DNA from: Haloarcula hispanica ATCC 33960
GTDB taxonomy: Archaea; Halobacteriota; Halobacteria; Halobacteriales; Haloarculaceae
Length of the DNA: 64,000 nt
Assembly (NCBI RefSeq): GCF_000223905.1
Contig: NC_015943.1
Span: forward strand, 124,001 to 188,000
Direction: 5' to 3'
Below are positions 51,481-59,795 of the stretch, piece by piece. Made by a program: the position numbers and the translations under genes. Position 1 is the stretch's first letter. The number at the start of each line of letters is the position of its first letter. A model generated the notes under the pieces. The model was not told the DNA's origin, did not search any database, and saw nothing but the letters and a program-made list of their open reading frames with translations.

Positions 51481-51802
51481 AGCAAACACGAGGACGGCTC
51501 TGTGGGCCAGAGTCTGGCGGCCGAAGCGCTCAAATCCGTCGTCGGCAAAGACAGTCGGCACAGTCGTTGGCGGCGCTGCAGGCTGGGCCACCCAGAAAGG
51601 CGTCGAGCGATACGGCGGCGGTCTCGCCAAGCGCCTGCCCGACGGCGTCCGCACTCGATTCAACGACACTGTCGATACCGTCACCACCAAAGCTGATATG
51701 TGGGCCAGTGACGTCAAAATTGGATACGATGCCGTTACCGGTGGAGTCCAATCTGGTGGTGCTGGTGACGGGAACGCCGACAAAACCACGAAATTCGAAT
51801 GA
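51481..51802 (+). pseudogene. frameshifted gene remnant
   Basis: One frame reads EDGSVGQSLAAEALKSVVG up to about 51546. The next frame then continues with KTVGTVVGGAAGWATQKGVE and on to ADMWASDVKIGYDAVTGG, ending at TGA 51800-51802. The two halves look like one protein split by a single-base shift near 51547. No start is visible, so the 5' end is also lost. The stop overlaps the ATG of the next gene (ATGA), showing they once formed an operon. Confidence 0.5.
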
Positions 51803-52524
51803 ATATGGATACTAACATCATCGGTCATGACGAGGAGGATTGTGGTGTGGAAGTGTTTGACGAACGGGGGAACCGCCATGCAGTGACCATGTCCTGGGAC
51901 GGGCAAGTGTGGGAACACGGAACTGGCGACTATCCACACAAACGCGAAGACCGAACAGACGAAGAACAACGAATAATGACCCAGGTCGAGGCTCGAGCAC
52001 GGTTCGCCGCCCAACAGGAGTTCCCGGACGCGGATATCCTGAGCCCGATGTGGCGGCCAGACCACATCAAGGCCGGCATCGAAGCGTTCAGCAACTATCC
52101 CATGGAAGAGTTCCTCAACGACTTCCGGGAGTACTACGACGCCCTTCGAGACCCGATGCAGTACATCGACGATAGTCCCGTCAACGAAGAGTCTATCATC
52201 ATCAATGTGATAGTGCACTTCAATGACGGCGAGGTACTCGACGTTTCAGATGTGGGTATCCACTACAAACTCACCGACGGCAGCGAACATCGCACTGGCC
52301 CACTGCCATCCTATCCCAACAAGGAACTCATCTTCGCGATGCCGGAACTGGAATTCGCCGATGGGTTCGATTACGAAGAGGAATTCGCCGACGTGATTAT
52401 GTCACACTTGATGGCCCAGATACGGGACATCTACCTCAACATGGGCGAAGACCCACCAGCCGAATACCGGGTCGAAGGCATCGGGAAACTCAACATCGTC
52501 GGCGACGGCATTGGCGCGACCTAG
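51799..52524 (+). CDS. hypothetical protein (241 aa)
   Basis: Acidic protein MNMDTNIIGHDEEDCGVEVF; an in-frame ATG two codons later is possible. Residues 1-45 form a small strand-rich unit (GNRHAVTMSWDGQVWEHG), residues 60-130 are helical, and residues 135-235 are mixed with IIINVIVHFNDGEVLDVSDVGIHYKL. No family recognised. It follows the frameshifted gene with overlap, so its translation may once have been coupled to it. Confidence 0.7.
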   Translation: MNMDTNIIGHDEEDCGVEVFDERGNRHAVTMSWDGQVWEHGTGDYPHKREDRTDEEQRIMTQVEARARFAAQQEFPDADILSPMWRPDHIKAGIEAFSNYPMEEFLNDFREYYDALRDPMQYIDDSPVNEESIIINVIVHFNDGEVLDVSDVGIHYKLTDGSEHRTGPLPSYPNKELIFAMPELEFADGFDYEEEFADVIMSHLMAQIRDIYLNMGEDPPAEYRVEGIGKLNIVGDGIGAT

Positions 52525-52604
52525 AACTCTGACACAATCGCAGTCCTCCGTGGCTCTGAGCCAAAGTCGGCGACCGTTACGACGACTCCCAGTCAGGGTC
52601 ATCC

Positions 52605-52796
52605 GTGACCGACAACACGGCCCAGGACCTCTCAGCCACGTCGGCAGTGGCTCCGAGAGGCGGTGCGGGCGAGGGAATCACCAGAGGCTCCGAATACCTG
52701 TATCCAGATGACCACACAGAGTCACGGAAACTGACTAGCATCCTTTATGCGGCAGACGTAGCACAATGGTGCCGGAACTCCTCCTTCCCGACTTGA
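52605..52796 (+). CDS. possible small protein (63 aa)
   Basis: GTG 52605 gives MTDNTAQDLSATSAVAPRGG; the C-terminal half (SRKLTSILYAADVAQWCRN) looks like an ordered helix. Codon use is compatible with coding, but there is no family match and no clear promoter. Confidence 0.35.
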   Translation: MTDNTAQDLSATSAVAPRGGAGEGITRGSEYLYPDDHTESRKLTSILYAADVAQWCRNSSFPT

Positions 52797-53010
52797 TCGG
52801 ATTCGGTTCTGGAGGGAACGGAGGGCGGTCATTCAGAGTCGTTATTTTTTATCGACACATATCCATCTGCCTGTTGCTTTCTAGTGGCTGGTCGTCTCAT
52901 GAGCCGGTGTACTGACCCCCAGTGACCACGAATCGAATGAGAGTTCGTGTGTAAATCAACCTATCAAGATGGGATACGTCGACAGAGACATTCACTGACT
53001 ATCTGGGAAC

Positions 53011-53148
53011 TCATTGCCCACCACGGGAACGACCCGCAAAAACTTCGCCACTCGTCTGTGCTCGTTGGTGCTGGGAACGAATGTCCGGTCGGTCGTCGGC
53101 TTTGGTGCTTGGAGACTGTTCGTCGACGGACTGCTGTTCAGTGCTCAT
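53011..53148 (-). CDS. 45-residue conserved mini-protein, copy 2
   Basis: ATG 53148 gives MSTEQQSVDEQSPST, identical to copy 1 over these residues; the differences are mostly conservative (Glu to Lys, Gln to Arg, Thr to Ser), and GEVFAGR is kept near the end. The upstream hairpin element is nearly identical too, so a block of at least 180 bp was duplicated. The flanks beyond differ. It lies downstream of two other small minus-strand genes and may be cotranscribed with them. Confidence 0.6.
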   Translation of the reverse strand: MSTEQQSVDEQSPSTKADDRPDIRSQHQRAQTSGEVFAGRSRGGQ

Positions 53149-53158
53149 GTTCGGGAAA

Positions 53159-53186
53159 CCCCTCGCCCTCTCGGGGGGACACAAAA
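53159..53186 (-). promoter_or_regulatory. TTTTGTG-hairpin element (copy 9)
   Basis: On the minus strand TTTTGTG (53180-53186) then the CCCC/GGGG stem. Only a few bases in the loop differ from copy 8. Confidence 0.65.
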
Positions 53187-53214
53187 TACGGGCGAGTACG
53201 CGGCCGACGGGGAC

Positions 53215-53394
53215 TCAGGCCTCAGCGACGTCCCGGACAGAGAGATGACCGCTGGAACAGACGCCGGCGTGACGCCCGACAGCCATGCAGGGCCCGTACG
53301 CTCCGTCGACAGACGCGATGCGCTCGGCGTCGAAGATCGGCGCGTCGCACTCGTCGGTTCTGCAGGTCATATACTGAGACGAGTCACTAGACAT
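53215..53394 (-). CDS. small Cys-rich (possible zinc-binding) protein (59 aa)
   Basis: ATG 53394 gives MSSDSSQYMTCRTDECDAPIF, overlapping the upstream gene's stop (ATGA). Cys residues in TCRTDEC and later GPC and GVCSSGH could bind one zinc ion. It is the middle of three short minus-strand genes ending with the 45-residue mini-gene. Function unknown. Confidence 0.55.
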   Translation of the reverse strand: MSSDSSQYMTCRTDECDAPIFDAERIASVDGAYGPCMAVGRHAGVCSSGHLSVRDVAEA

Positions 53395-53678
53395 CACGCA
53401 TCGCCCTCCATCGCTTGGTGACGGAGCTCACTTTCGTCTGGTAGATCCCAGCCGTGGTACTCGCGAGCGATGTGGCGGGCTCGCCTAACGTTGCCCACGA
53501 CGCCGGCTGCTAGAGACTGATGCGCCTCAACGCGCTCTTTCACGTATGCAGGATGGTTGCGTGTGTACGTGCCAAAGCCGAGGCTGTCTGGCCCGCTCTG
53601 AGCTCTATGAACACTGAGTCGATATATACAAGAGTCTGTATTTGATATTAAAATGTAACATTTCATGCAGTGATTCAT
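53394..53678 (-). CDS. small helical protein, start uncertain
   Basis: The last 60 residues (AYVKERVEAHQSLAAGVVGN, then RRARHIAREYHGW) look like a genuine helical domain. The only upstream ATG (53678) abuts the divergent gene's start, and a TATA-like TATATATC (about 53621-53630) lies inside the frame. The true start is therefore probably a later non-ATG codon, or the 5' end is lost. The stop overlaps the next gene. Confidence 0.5.
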   Translation of the reverse strand: MNHCMKCYILISNTDSCIYRLSVHRAQSGPDSLGFGTYTRNHPAYVKERVEAHQSLAAGVVGNVRRARHIAREYHGWDLPDESELRHQAMEGDA

Positions 53679-53680
53679 TT

Positions 53681-53953
53681 ATGTCGAAACCTAATGTCAA
53701 ATCTGTAGCTAAAGACGTCGCGATACTCGCAGTAGGCACATTCATCACCGGCGTTATTCTGGAGTTTCGAAATATCTCAACCCTTGACCTTGGAGTATAT
53801 ACTGTGGGGTGTCTAGTGATTCTTGCGTCCTCTTGGTTGATCTATCCCGGATCCGGTGAGGACCACACACTATACGATGGGCAACGGTTAAAATCGTATA
53901 TTTTGACTGTTGTTGGAGTGTTTTTACTCACTCTTGCGATCCCTAAAGGGTGA
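53681..53953 (+). CDS. small three-helix membrane protein (90 aa)
   Basis: ATG 53681 (MSKPNVKSVAKDVAILAVG), about 30 bp after a TATA-like TATTAAAATG, consistent with a leaderless message. Three predicted membrane helices: residues about 10-28, 35-55 and 70-88. It is typical of small haloarchaeal membrane proteins; no family recognised. Confidence 0.6.
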   Translation: MSKPNVKSVAKDVAILAVGTFITGVILEFRNISTLDLGVYTVGCLVILASSWLIYPGSGEDHTLYDGQRLKSYILTVVGVFLLTLAIPKG

Positions 53954-54314
53954 CAGCGCGGACACCGACCAGTATCAATAGTGGCTGCAACAGGCCGGTT
54001 GGAACCCCCGGAGATGCGCGGAACTACTATGAAATCAGTATCAAAATATATGCCTCGGTTTTAGATATAGCGGCAACATAGGCTGGTACATACCCTGAAT
54101 TAGTTCAGACATCCTGTTAAGCGCCGTGTTGATAGCGGTCTCTGAACCGTGGTGAAGCTATGCTGGTCTTGAATCCACCACTGTCAGCAGCTCACAAGAC
54201 GAATCAAATTGCGACCGAACACGAAGATCCCGCTATTCAACACAGCAGATTTCCTCGGCTTCGTCCTTCTAACCCGTGATAACCACCGATTAGATCGCTA
54301 TTCAACGCAGCAGG
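53954..54314. other. intergenic with short repeats
   Basis: No gene seen. Direct repeat CGCTATTCAAC(A/G)CAGCAG at 54231-54248 and 54296-54313. An inverted repeat CACCGATTA/TAATCGGTG (about 54283-54324) overlaps the stop of the J-protein gene and may act as its terminator. Confidence 0.45.
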
Positions 54315-55976
54315 TTAATCGGTGATGGGGTCGATTATAATACCGTATACATATGCGAATATCGCTACCCCACCGATGAGATACTGGTGAGCGAATGGAT
54401 ATGCCACTGGCGCTTGATATGTGGGCCACATAGCCCAGATGATGACACCGACTCCAGCGCCAGTAAGTGCGCTCCAGACAGTATATGGAATCTGTTGTTT
54501 AGATGGGATTTTGTGCCAGCCGACATCCCATCCCATGAATAGTACTTCGACAATTGCTGCGAAGAGGAAGTGCCAGCTCAGTGCTAAGATAGTTAGTAGG
54601 ATACCACGGGGTCTGATCCCGTTTGAGACGGCATAGTAACCTCCCTCAGACAGTAGATAGCCAGGCATGATAGGCTCGAACCATGGGAAGTGAACGACTA
54701 GACCGATAACCATCATCGAGACTAACGTAGTTCCTGTTGGGACCTCTCTGCCCCCTATGAGTCTTGTGTATGTGTAGGCCAGAGCGAGAGATGGACCAAT
54801 CAAGACGAAATAGAATTTGAATGATCCATAGTATAGTAGATGGAAGGACTGGGAAGCCATGTAAACCGGCGTGTGCAGTGCTAGTAGAAAGAAGACACCG
54901 CCGGGGAGCCACGTCAGGGTCGGTGAGATATTCAGCCATTCGTCAACAGTTGGGATATCTTGGTCCTTATTTGGATATCGACTCACTGCAAGAACACTCA
55001 TCAGCCCCCCTGACCCAGCGGCTGCAACTAGAGTGGCTGTTGGTACTGAAAGGTCTGTCACTACACTTTGGACAGTAATCGGTGCTGCGACTCCTCCTAG
55101 AATAGATAAAAAGACTCGGGGGAGACGGAGAAATCGCCAGAGGACTTTTATTTTCCGAAACGTTCCTGTGATAGCTAGTACCGATGGGATAGTGAACGAC
55201 AAACGTAGCGATATGTCCGGTTCAATGACTCTTGATGCAGCAGTTGAATCACTCAGCGCGTTGTACTGCCCCCTACTGAGAAACGCAGTAGCGATACAGC
55301 CAACTATAACTGCAAAGAGATGGAGAATCCTTGACCGACTAGGAGGTCGTTTTGGAAACGCTTTGACGCCAAGGTAGCCCCCTCCCCTGAAGCCATAAAA
55401 TGGCTCCCAGCTTGTGAACTCTTCCCAAGCCTGTTGATGTATCTTTGTCCTGTCGTCAACAGTCTTCTCACCAGATTCTGTTTCCGCTTTCGTCTCAGAG
55501 CTGGTTTGCTTTCGTTGATGCTGTTCTTTGTCACTCGCAGACTCTTGGTTACCCGTTGAGCTACCTGCTCTGTTAGTACGCCAGTCGTTACTGACTTCCC
55601 GATTACGTGTCTGGCCGTGGGTTTCGTTTTGCCAGCTTGACTGGGTGGCTTGCGATTTACTCTCCGTCCTTGACTCCGATCGAGAGTTTGGTGACGAGTT
55701 GTGAGCGTCCGTAGCGTTACCGGTGGGGCTGGTTGACTGGGTATTGCCACCCTGAGTTGTGGATGAGTTGGATTGTGATGATTTGGATGTTTCAGCGGCG
55801 AGAAGAACCTTGCGTGCTTTTTTCACTTCCAGAAACTTCTTGCGAGCGTTTGGCAGATCTGACGTATCCGGGTGGTATTCTTTTGATTTCTCCCTGAATG
55901 CCTTTTGGATATCGTCGTCATCGAGATACCTATTCTGCGGGAGGTCAAGTACGTTACGCGCTGTATTACTGTCCAT
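54315..55976 (-). CDS. membrane-anchored DnaJ-domain protein
   Basis: 553 residues. A J-domain at residues 5-62 carries the HPD motif (KEYHPDTSDLPNARKKFLEV) needed to stimulate Hsp70. A Ser/Thr/Gln-rich linker of about 120 residues follows, then a short soluble segment and eight to ten predicted membrane helices from residue 225 to the end. It is placed 6 bp after the DnaK-type gene, so the pair is one operon. It may recruit the Hsp70 to the membrane, in the manner of Sec63 or similar J-proteins, but the membrane part is not recognised. Confidence 0.78.
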   Translation of the reverse strand: MDSNTARNVLDLPQNRYLDDDDIQKAFREKSKEYHPDTSDLPNARKKFLEVKKARKVLLAAETSKSSQSNSSTTQGGNTQSTSPTGNATDAHNSSPNSRSESRTESKSQATQSSWQNETHGQTRNREVSNDWRTNRAGSSTGNQESASDKEQHQRKQTSSETKAETESGEKTVDDRTKIHQQAWEEFTSWEPFYGFRGGGYLGVKAFPKRPPSRSRILHLFAVIVGCIATAFLSRGQYNALSDSTAASRVIEPDISLRLSFTIPSVLAITGTFRKIKVLWRFLRLPRVFLSILGGVAAPITVQSVVTDLSVPTATLVAAAGSGGLMSVLAVSRYPNKDQDIPTVDEWLNISPTLTWLPGGVFFLLALHTPVYMASQSFHLLYYGSFKFYFVLIGPSLALAYTYTRLIGGREVPTGTTLVSMMVIGLVVHFPWFEPIMPGYLLSEGGYYAVSNGIRPRGILLTILALSWHFLFAAIVEVLFMGWDVGWHKIPSKQQIPYTVWSALTGAGVGVIIWAMWPTYQAPVAYPFAHQYLIGGVAIFAYVYGIIIDPITD

Positions 55977-55982
55977 CGATAG

Positions 55983-57575
55983 CTATCGGTGAAGAGCGGG
56001 AAGGTCAGGATTCGTGCCCCCGAGCGTCTCTTCTTCTCTATTAAATCGAGTTTCGATTTCGGTCGTGTCCGATACATCTGCATCAAGTGAAACGGCAGTG
56101 AAAGTGATAATTCCGTCAGAATCGATCTCCATAGTGGCACGCTGGCTGTACTCGTCTAATTCTTTCGGCGGGTACGGGCCAAGAACGAGTTCGCCGATTT
56201 CGTCGTTTCCTTCGAGTGTCCCTTCGTCCCCCTGGTAGATTGTGAACCTCGTTTTAGTTTGGTGTGCTCGAACAGGGGTGACGTTGATTTCAGCACGTGC
56301 TGGGATTGACTCCCCGCTTTGTATGAGCGGTTGGAAGTAGGTATCGTTCGTTTTTGGCTCCTGAAGCTCAACGCCAAGTGTCCGGGGCAGTGCATCAATA
56401 AGGATTGGGTTTGAACCCTCGTTGATAGCGGCTTCCCCTTGGGATACTTCGGTAGATGGAACAATATTTGTGGTAGAAACTGCTGGAACTTCGATGTCAT
56501 TCAAGATGGCTGCCTGTGTAGCGGCCCCTAACGCAACGATCTGGTCTGGGTTGAGGTCTGTCCGAGGCTCCTGCCCGAAGAACTGCTCGACGGCAGACCT
56601 GATGGCGGGTATCCGAGTAGCTCCGCCAACCAAGAGGACGTCGTCGAATTGACTGGGGGTGAGTCCAAGGTCGTTGAGGAATCCGTTCATGATGTCGATT
56701 GTTTCTTGAGTTGGGCCGGCAGTGATCTCAGCAAATTCTCCCCGGGTTATGTTCAACTCATAATCAATGGTGTCCCCATTCTGAAGTTCAAGGAAGGGGA
56801 GTTGATGAATTGCCGATGTTCGGCTCGATAACTCGTGTTTGACTTCTTTCGCTGCTCCGAATAGTCGCTGATTAACCTTCGGATTATTAAGAGCAGGAGG
56901 ACTCCCGTATTCGTCTGCAATGGTATCAGCAACCCAATTAACTATGAGACTATCGTAGTCGTCGCCCCCAAGATCAGTCGCTCCGTCGACGCCTAAAGTT
57001 TCAATGACACCGTCATCGATCTTCACGGCCGAGCAGTCGAAGGTGCCACCGCCAAGGTCGTAAACGAGGACCCGCTTTCCGGCTGTAGATTGGAGTCCAT
57101 AGGCGAGACAGGCGGCTGTCGGCTCTGGAAGCACGCGGTCGACATCGATCCCAGCAATTTCCCCGGCTCGTTTGGTAGCGCGGCGCTGTGCATCTGAAAA
57201 ATATGCTGGGACGGTAATGACGGCGTTAGAGAGGGGTCGATTCAGTTCATTTCCGGCGTCTTCAATGAGTTTCTTGAGGATGAGGCCACTGATTTCTTCG
57301 GGATGATATTGATCTGGTCCAAGTGAGAACGTTTCGTCTGTCCCCATGTGGCGCTTGACTGATTTGACCGTCTTCTCAGGATGGTGAATGGCTCGATTAT
57401 CGGCCTGCCTGCCGGCAAACACACTCTGGGAGTCTTGATCGTAGCTGACGACTGAGGGCGTTTTCTTGTCTCCACGCGCATTTGGGACAACCTCAAATCC
57501 GCCGTCGGAGACGGTTGCGACGACACTGTTGGTAGTGCCGAGGTCAATCCCGATTGGAAGATTGGATAGTGTCAT
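55983..57575 (-). CDS. DnaK/Hsp70 homologue lacking the C-terminal lid
   Basis: 530 residues against about 620-640 for host DnaK. The ATPase domain is complete: IGIDLGTTNSVVA (residues 8-20), VPAYFSDAQRRATKRAGEIAG, DLGGGTFDCSAVK and VLLVGGATRIPAIRSAVE. The beta-sandwich substrate domain follows (residues about 385-510), and the protein ends where the helical lid would begin. This is therefore probably an accessory, specialised Hsp70 working with the co-transcribed membrane J-protein. Confidence 0.88.
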   Translation of the reverse strand: MTLSNLPIGIDLGTTNSVVATVSDGGFEVVPNARGDKKTPSVVSYDQDSQSVFAGRQADNRAIHHPEKTVKSVKRHMGTDETFSLGPDQYHPEEISGLILKKLIEDAGNELNRPLSNAVITVPAYFSDAQRRATKRAGEIAGIDVDRVLPEPTAACLAYGLQSTAGKRVLVYDLGGGTFDCSAVKIDDGVIETLGVDGATDLGGDDYDSLIVNWVADTIADEYGSPPALNNPKVNQRLFGAAKEVKHELSSRTSAIHQLPFLELQNGDTIDYELNITRGEFAEITAGPTQETIDIMNGFLNDLGLTPSQFDDVLLVGGATRIPAIRSAVEQFFGQEPRTDLNPDQIVALGAATQAAILNDIEVPAVSTTNIVPSTEVSQGEAAINEGSNPILIDALPRTLGVELQEPKTNDTYFQPLIQSGESIPARAEINVTPVRAHQTKTRFTIYQGDEGTLEGNDEIGELVLGPYPPKELDEYSQRATMEIDSDGIITFTAVSLDADVSDTTEIETRFNREEETLGGTNPDLPALHR

Positions 57576-57926
57576 TATAACAAGGATGCTACATTAACAC
57601 TGCATTATCTTGAGTGGTTTTCATGTATATGTCGTATTATCATTTTATACGAAAAATATTTTGCTCTACTTCTTACGTCTGCTATCAATTATAAGATCTA
57701 GATTGTAGATCCGGATTTATTACGAGTAGTGTCCGCTATGTCTTATTTTAACGTTTCCATCTTATTTCAGTTAGAAAAACTGGTAGCTGCGATCTATAAA
57801 TTTAGCACTTAGAAATCGTGAGTGTAGTGTTAATAATGGCCGCGCCAAGATTATCATATTAGATATTATCTCGGAACATGGCAAACATTTATTGTAACTA
57901 CAGTTCTATAAATAGCAAGTATAAAA
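57576..57926. other. AT-rich divergent promoter region
   Basis: Between the DnaK-type gene and the IS-split gene. TATA-like sequences occur on both strands (for example TTTTATAC near 57636). No gene seen. Confidence 0.4.
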
Positions 57927-58187
57927 ATGAGTGAGCAAGTCGATCCCGTCTCATTCAGCTATCAAAAGAACACGTTGGAAGCGAAGCCCCAATTCTCTAA
58001 AGTTCTTAATTACATAACCGAAGGTGAGCAGTTCAGTCAGACAATAATCCAACTGGGTATACTTACCGAACAGCTGTATACTTTAGAGAAATATATGGTT
58101 CTTGAAACAAATAATCGCACGACTACAAACGATGATTTCAGGCTTGAAACGAAGCGGGATGATGAGCTAATAAAAAGAGAAGCAACA

Positions 58188-58196
58188 AAGATAGAA
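58188..58196. repeat. target-site duplication, left copy
   Basis: AAGATAGAA, identical to 59193-59201. IS1595-type elements usually duplicate 8 bp, so one base may belong to the element. Confidence 0.8.
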
Positions 58197-59192
58197 CGCT
58201 CTTGTGAAGCACGTTGTTGATTTTCAGAGGACGGCGTTGAGAGCAAGTTTGAGCGCTTCTTCACCTGGTTTTCTGTAGAGTTCGCGGCGGAGCTGAAAGG
58301 CTCTAAGATACGGCGTTAGCTTGTCTTTTGACACTCCTCGGTGGGGCGAGAGCCACCGTCGCGTCAGCGACGCGTGGCTCTCGCAGGTGTTGACGTGGAT
58401 GTCGCCGTCAGCGTATTCTCCGTCGCCGTGGACGACGTATTTGCGGGTGAATGCGTCGTCTTCTTCGAGCGGTTCGTACGCCCGAAATCCGTCTGTGTAG
58501 ACAGTCAGTGACTCCTCGTCGTGATTTTCGAGCAGGAGTCGAATTGTCGATTCGTCGGCGGATTTCGCTGGCACGACGTACCGATCGTCCGAGCCACGAT
58601 CGACCAACGTAAACACCGGCGGCTTATCGCCGGCGTACGATCCTCGCCCACGCGTGGACAGGCCACGCGAGCGCGACTCTCGGTCGCGCTCGCGGCCTTT
58701 CTTCCCAGCAGAGACGTACACTTCGTCGATTTCGACCGGCCCAGACAGCGTGATCGAAGGCGCGTCGAGCGCCTTGGCGAAGCGCTCGACGCGCAGTCTC
58801 ACTGTTCTGTACGAAAGATTGAGTTCGGCCTCAATCTGCCGAATGCTCGTGTTAAACCGTAAGAACACGTAAATCGTAAAGTACCACTCTTTGAGCTTTA
58901 GTTTCGAGTGAGCGAAGATCGTGTCGGTCTTGTCGTTGAACGTCCGACCGCAATTCTTACACAAATACCGCTGATACACCCGATAGCTGCCGTTTCTGAC
59001 CGTCAGGTCAGAACGGCAGCGGGGGCACTCAACGCCATCACGCCAGCGAACCTGTTGGAGCAGGTCCGCTGCAGCCGATTCCGACACGAACCGGCGTAGT
59101 GGGAACATATCGGGCACCGCTGGCGCGGTGCCCTTGCCCTCTTCGACTTTCAGCTGCAGCTCTCGCTATCAACAATCTACCTCGCAAGAGCG
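58197..59192 (-). mobile_element. IS1595-family insertion sequence (996 bp)
   Basis: Ends are CGCTCTTG (58197-58204) and CAAGAGCG (59185-59192), extended by a partly matching inner repeat with TTGTTGAT (left) and ATCAACAA (right). It is flanked by a 9-bp direct repeat and contains one transposase gene on the minus strand. The complete ends and intact transposase suggest a recent insertion. Confidence 0.85.
58224..59117 (-). CDS. IS1595-family transposase
   Basis: 297 residues. N-terminal zinc ribbon (CPRC and CKNC, residues about 30-60), helix-turn-helix (SIRQIEAELNLSYRTVRLRV), then a DDE-type core with Asp in VEIDEVYVSAGKKG, Asp in VYTDGFRAY and the third acidic or polar position around HVNTCESHASLTRRWL. 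This is the ISXO2/ISH4-like transposase layout. It appears intact. Confidence 0.88.
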   Translation of the reverse strand: MPDMFPLRRFVSESAAADLLQQVRWRDGVECPRCRSDLTVRNGSYRVYQRYLCKNCGRTFNDKTDTIFAHSKLKLKEWYFTIYVFLRFNTSIRQIEAELNLSYRTVRLRVERFAKALDAPSITLSGPVEIDEVYVSAGKKGRERDRESRSRGLSTRGRGSYAGDKPPVFTLVDRGSDDRYVVPAKSADESTIRLLLENHDEESLTVYTDGFRAYEPLEEDDAFTRKYVVHGDGEYADGDIHVNTCESHASLTRRWLSPHRGVSKDKLTPYLRAFQLRRELYRKPGEEALKLALNAVL

Positions 59193-59201
59193 AAGATAGA
59201 A
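59193..59201. repeat. target-site duplication, right copy
   Basis: AAGATAGAA, matching 58188-58196. Confidence 0.8.
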
Positions 59202-59474
59202 AGAACAGTATTGGGGGAAGCTCGTCATGTTGAGATCAATATGAGTGAGTATTCTGAGCGCACGTTGCACGCGGTACAGTGGCTCCTATCGAAACTAAGC
59301 CAGGATTTTGATGATAGGAGAAAAGAGGCAATTGGAACGTTTTGTGCGGAGACCGGTCTCAACGGAATCTTTGAAGAGCCTGAGCGGAACGAACAATCGC
59401 GATCTACAAACAGTGAGCCCCTCCAATCGCATCTCTACAATAATCAAAAGATGCCACACGTAGGGCAGCTATAG

Positions 59475-59795
59475 ATGGCGATGAGGAAGATAGATATCGT
59501 CTCACGAGTTCCACAGATCGACTCAATCATATGTTTTTGCGAACCCCACAGTACCGAGTACGGTAATAAAGTCTATGTCACCTGCCCATACAGAGCTAAA
59601 GGCGCACTCAAAGATTTGGACTGGAGTGAGACTCACAGACAATGGGATTCCGAAGATGAAATGTGGCAGATTGATCTGAGCGGACTTGCATATGCAGCCG
59701 AAACCCTCGCAAAAAAGGGGTACAACTTGGCTGTTACAGAGGATGTAGCAGCAGAAGTCTTGGATGAGCCAGACCCGGAGATTGAATTCGGATAG
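59475..59795 (+). CDS. hypothetical protein with HARP-like segment (106 aa)
   Basis: ATG 59475 directly follows the stop of the split gene. The segment ALKDLDWSETHRQWDSEDEM then WQIDLSGLAYAAETLAKKGY resembles the short 'RWD-x-W' unit of HARP-type annealing-helicase domains; this is a pattern match only. Cys residues (ICFCEP, YVTCPYR) might bind metal. It was probably cotranscribed with the split gene, so its expression may be affected by the IS. Confidence 0.6.
   Translation: MAMRKIDIVSRVPQIDSIICFCEPHSTEYGNKVYVTCPYRAKGALKDLDWSETHRQWDSEDEMWQIDLSGLAYAAETLAKKGYNLAVTEDVAAEVLDEPDPEIEFG

Larger units (their letters stand above)
57927..59474 (+). pseudogene. unknown 180-residue gene split by an IS1595-type insertion
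   Basis: Exon-like halves 57927-58196 and 59202-59474 join in frame once the IS and one target duplicate are removed: ...REATKIE followed by RTVLGEARHVEIN. The restored protein would be 180 residues, helical and acidic, and its stop is followed at once by the ATG of the next gene. No family recognised. As it stands the first half would read into the IS and stop after a few codons. Confidence 0.75.
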
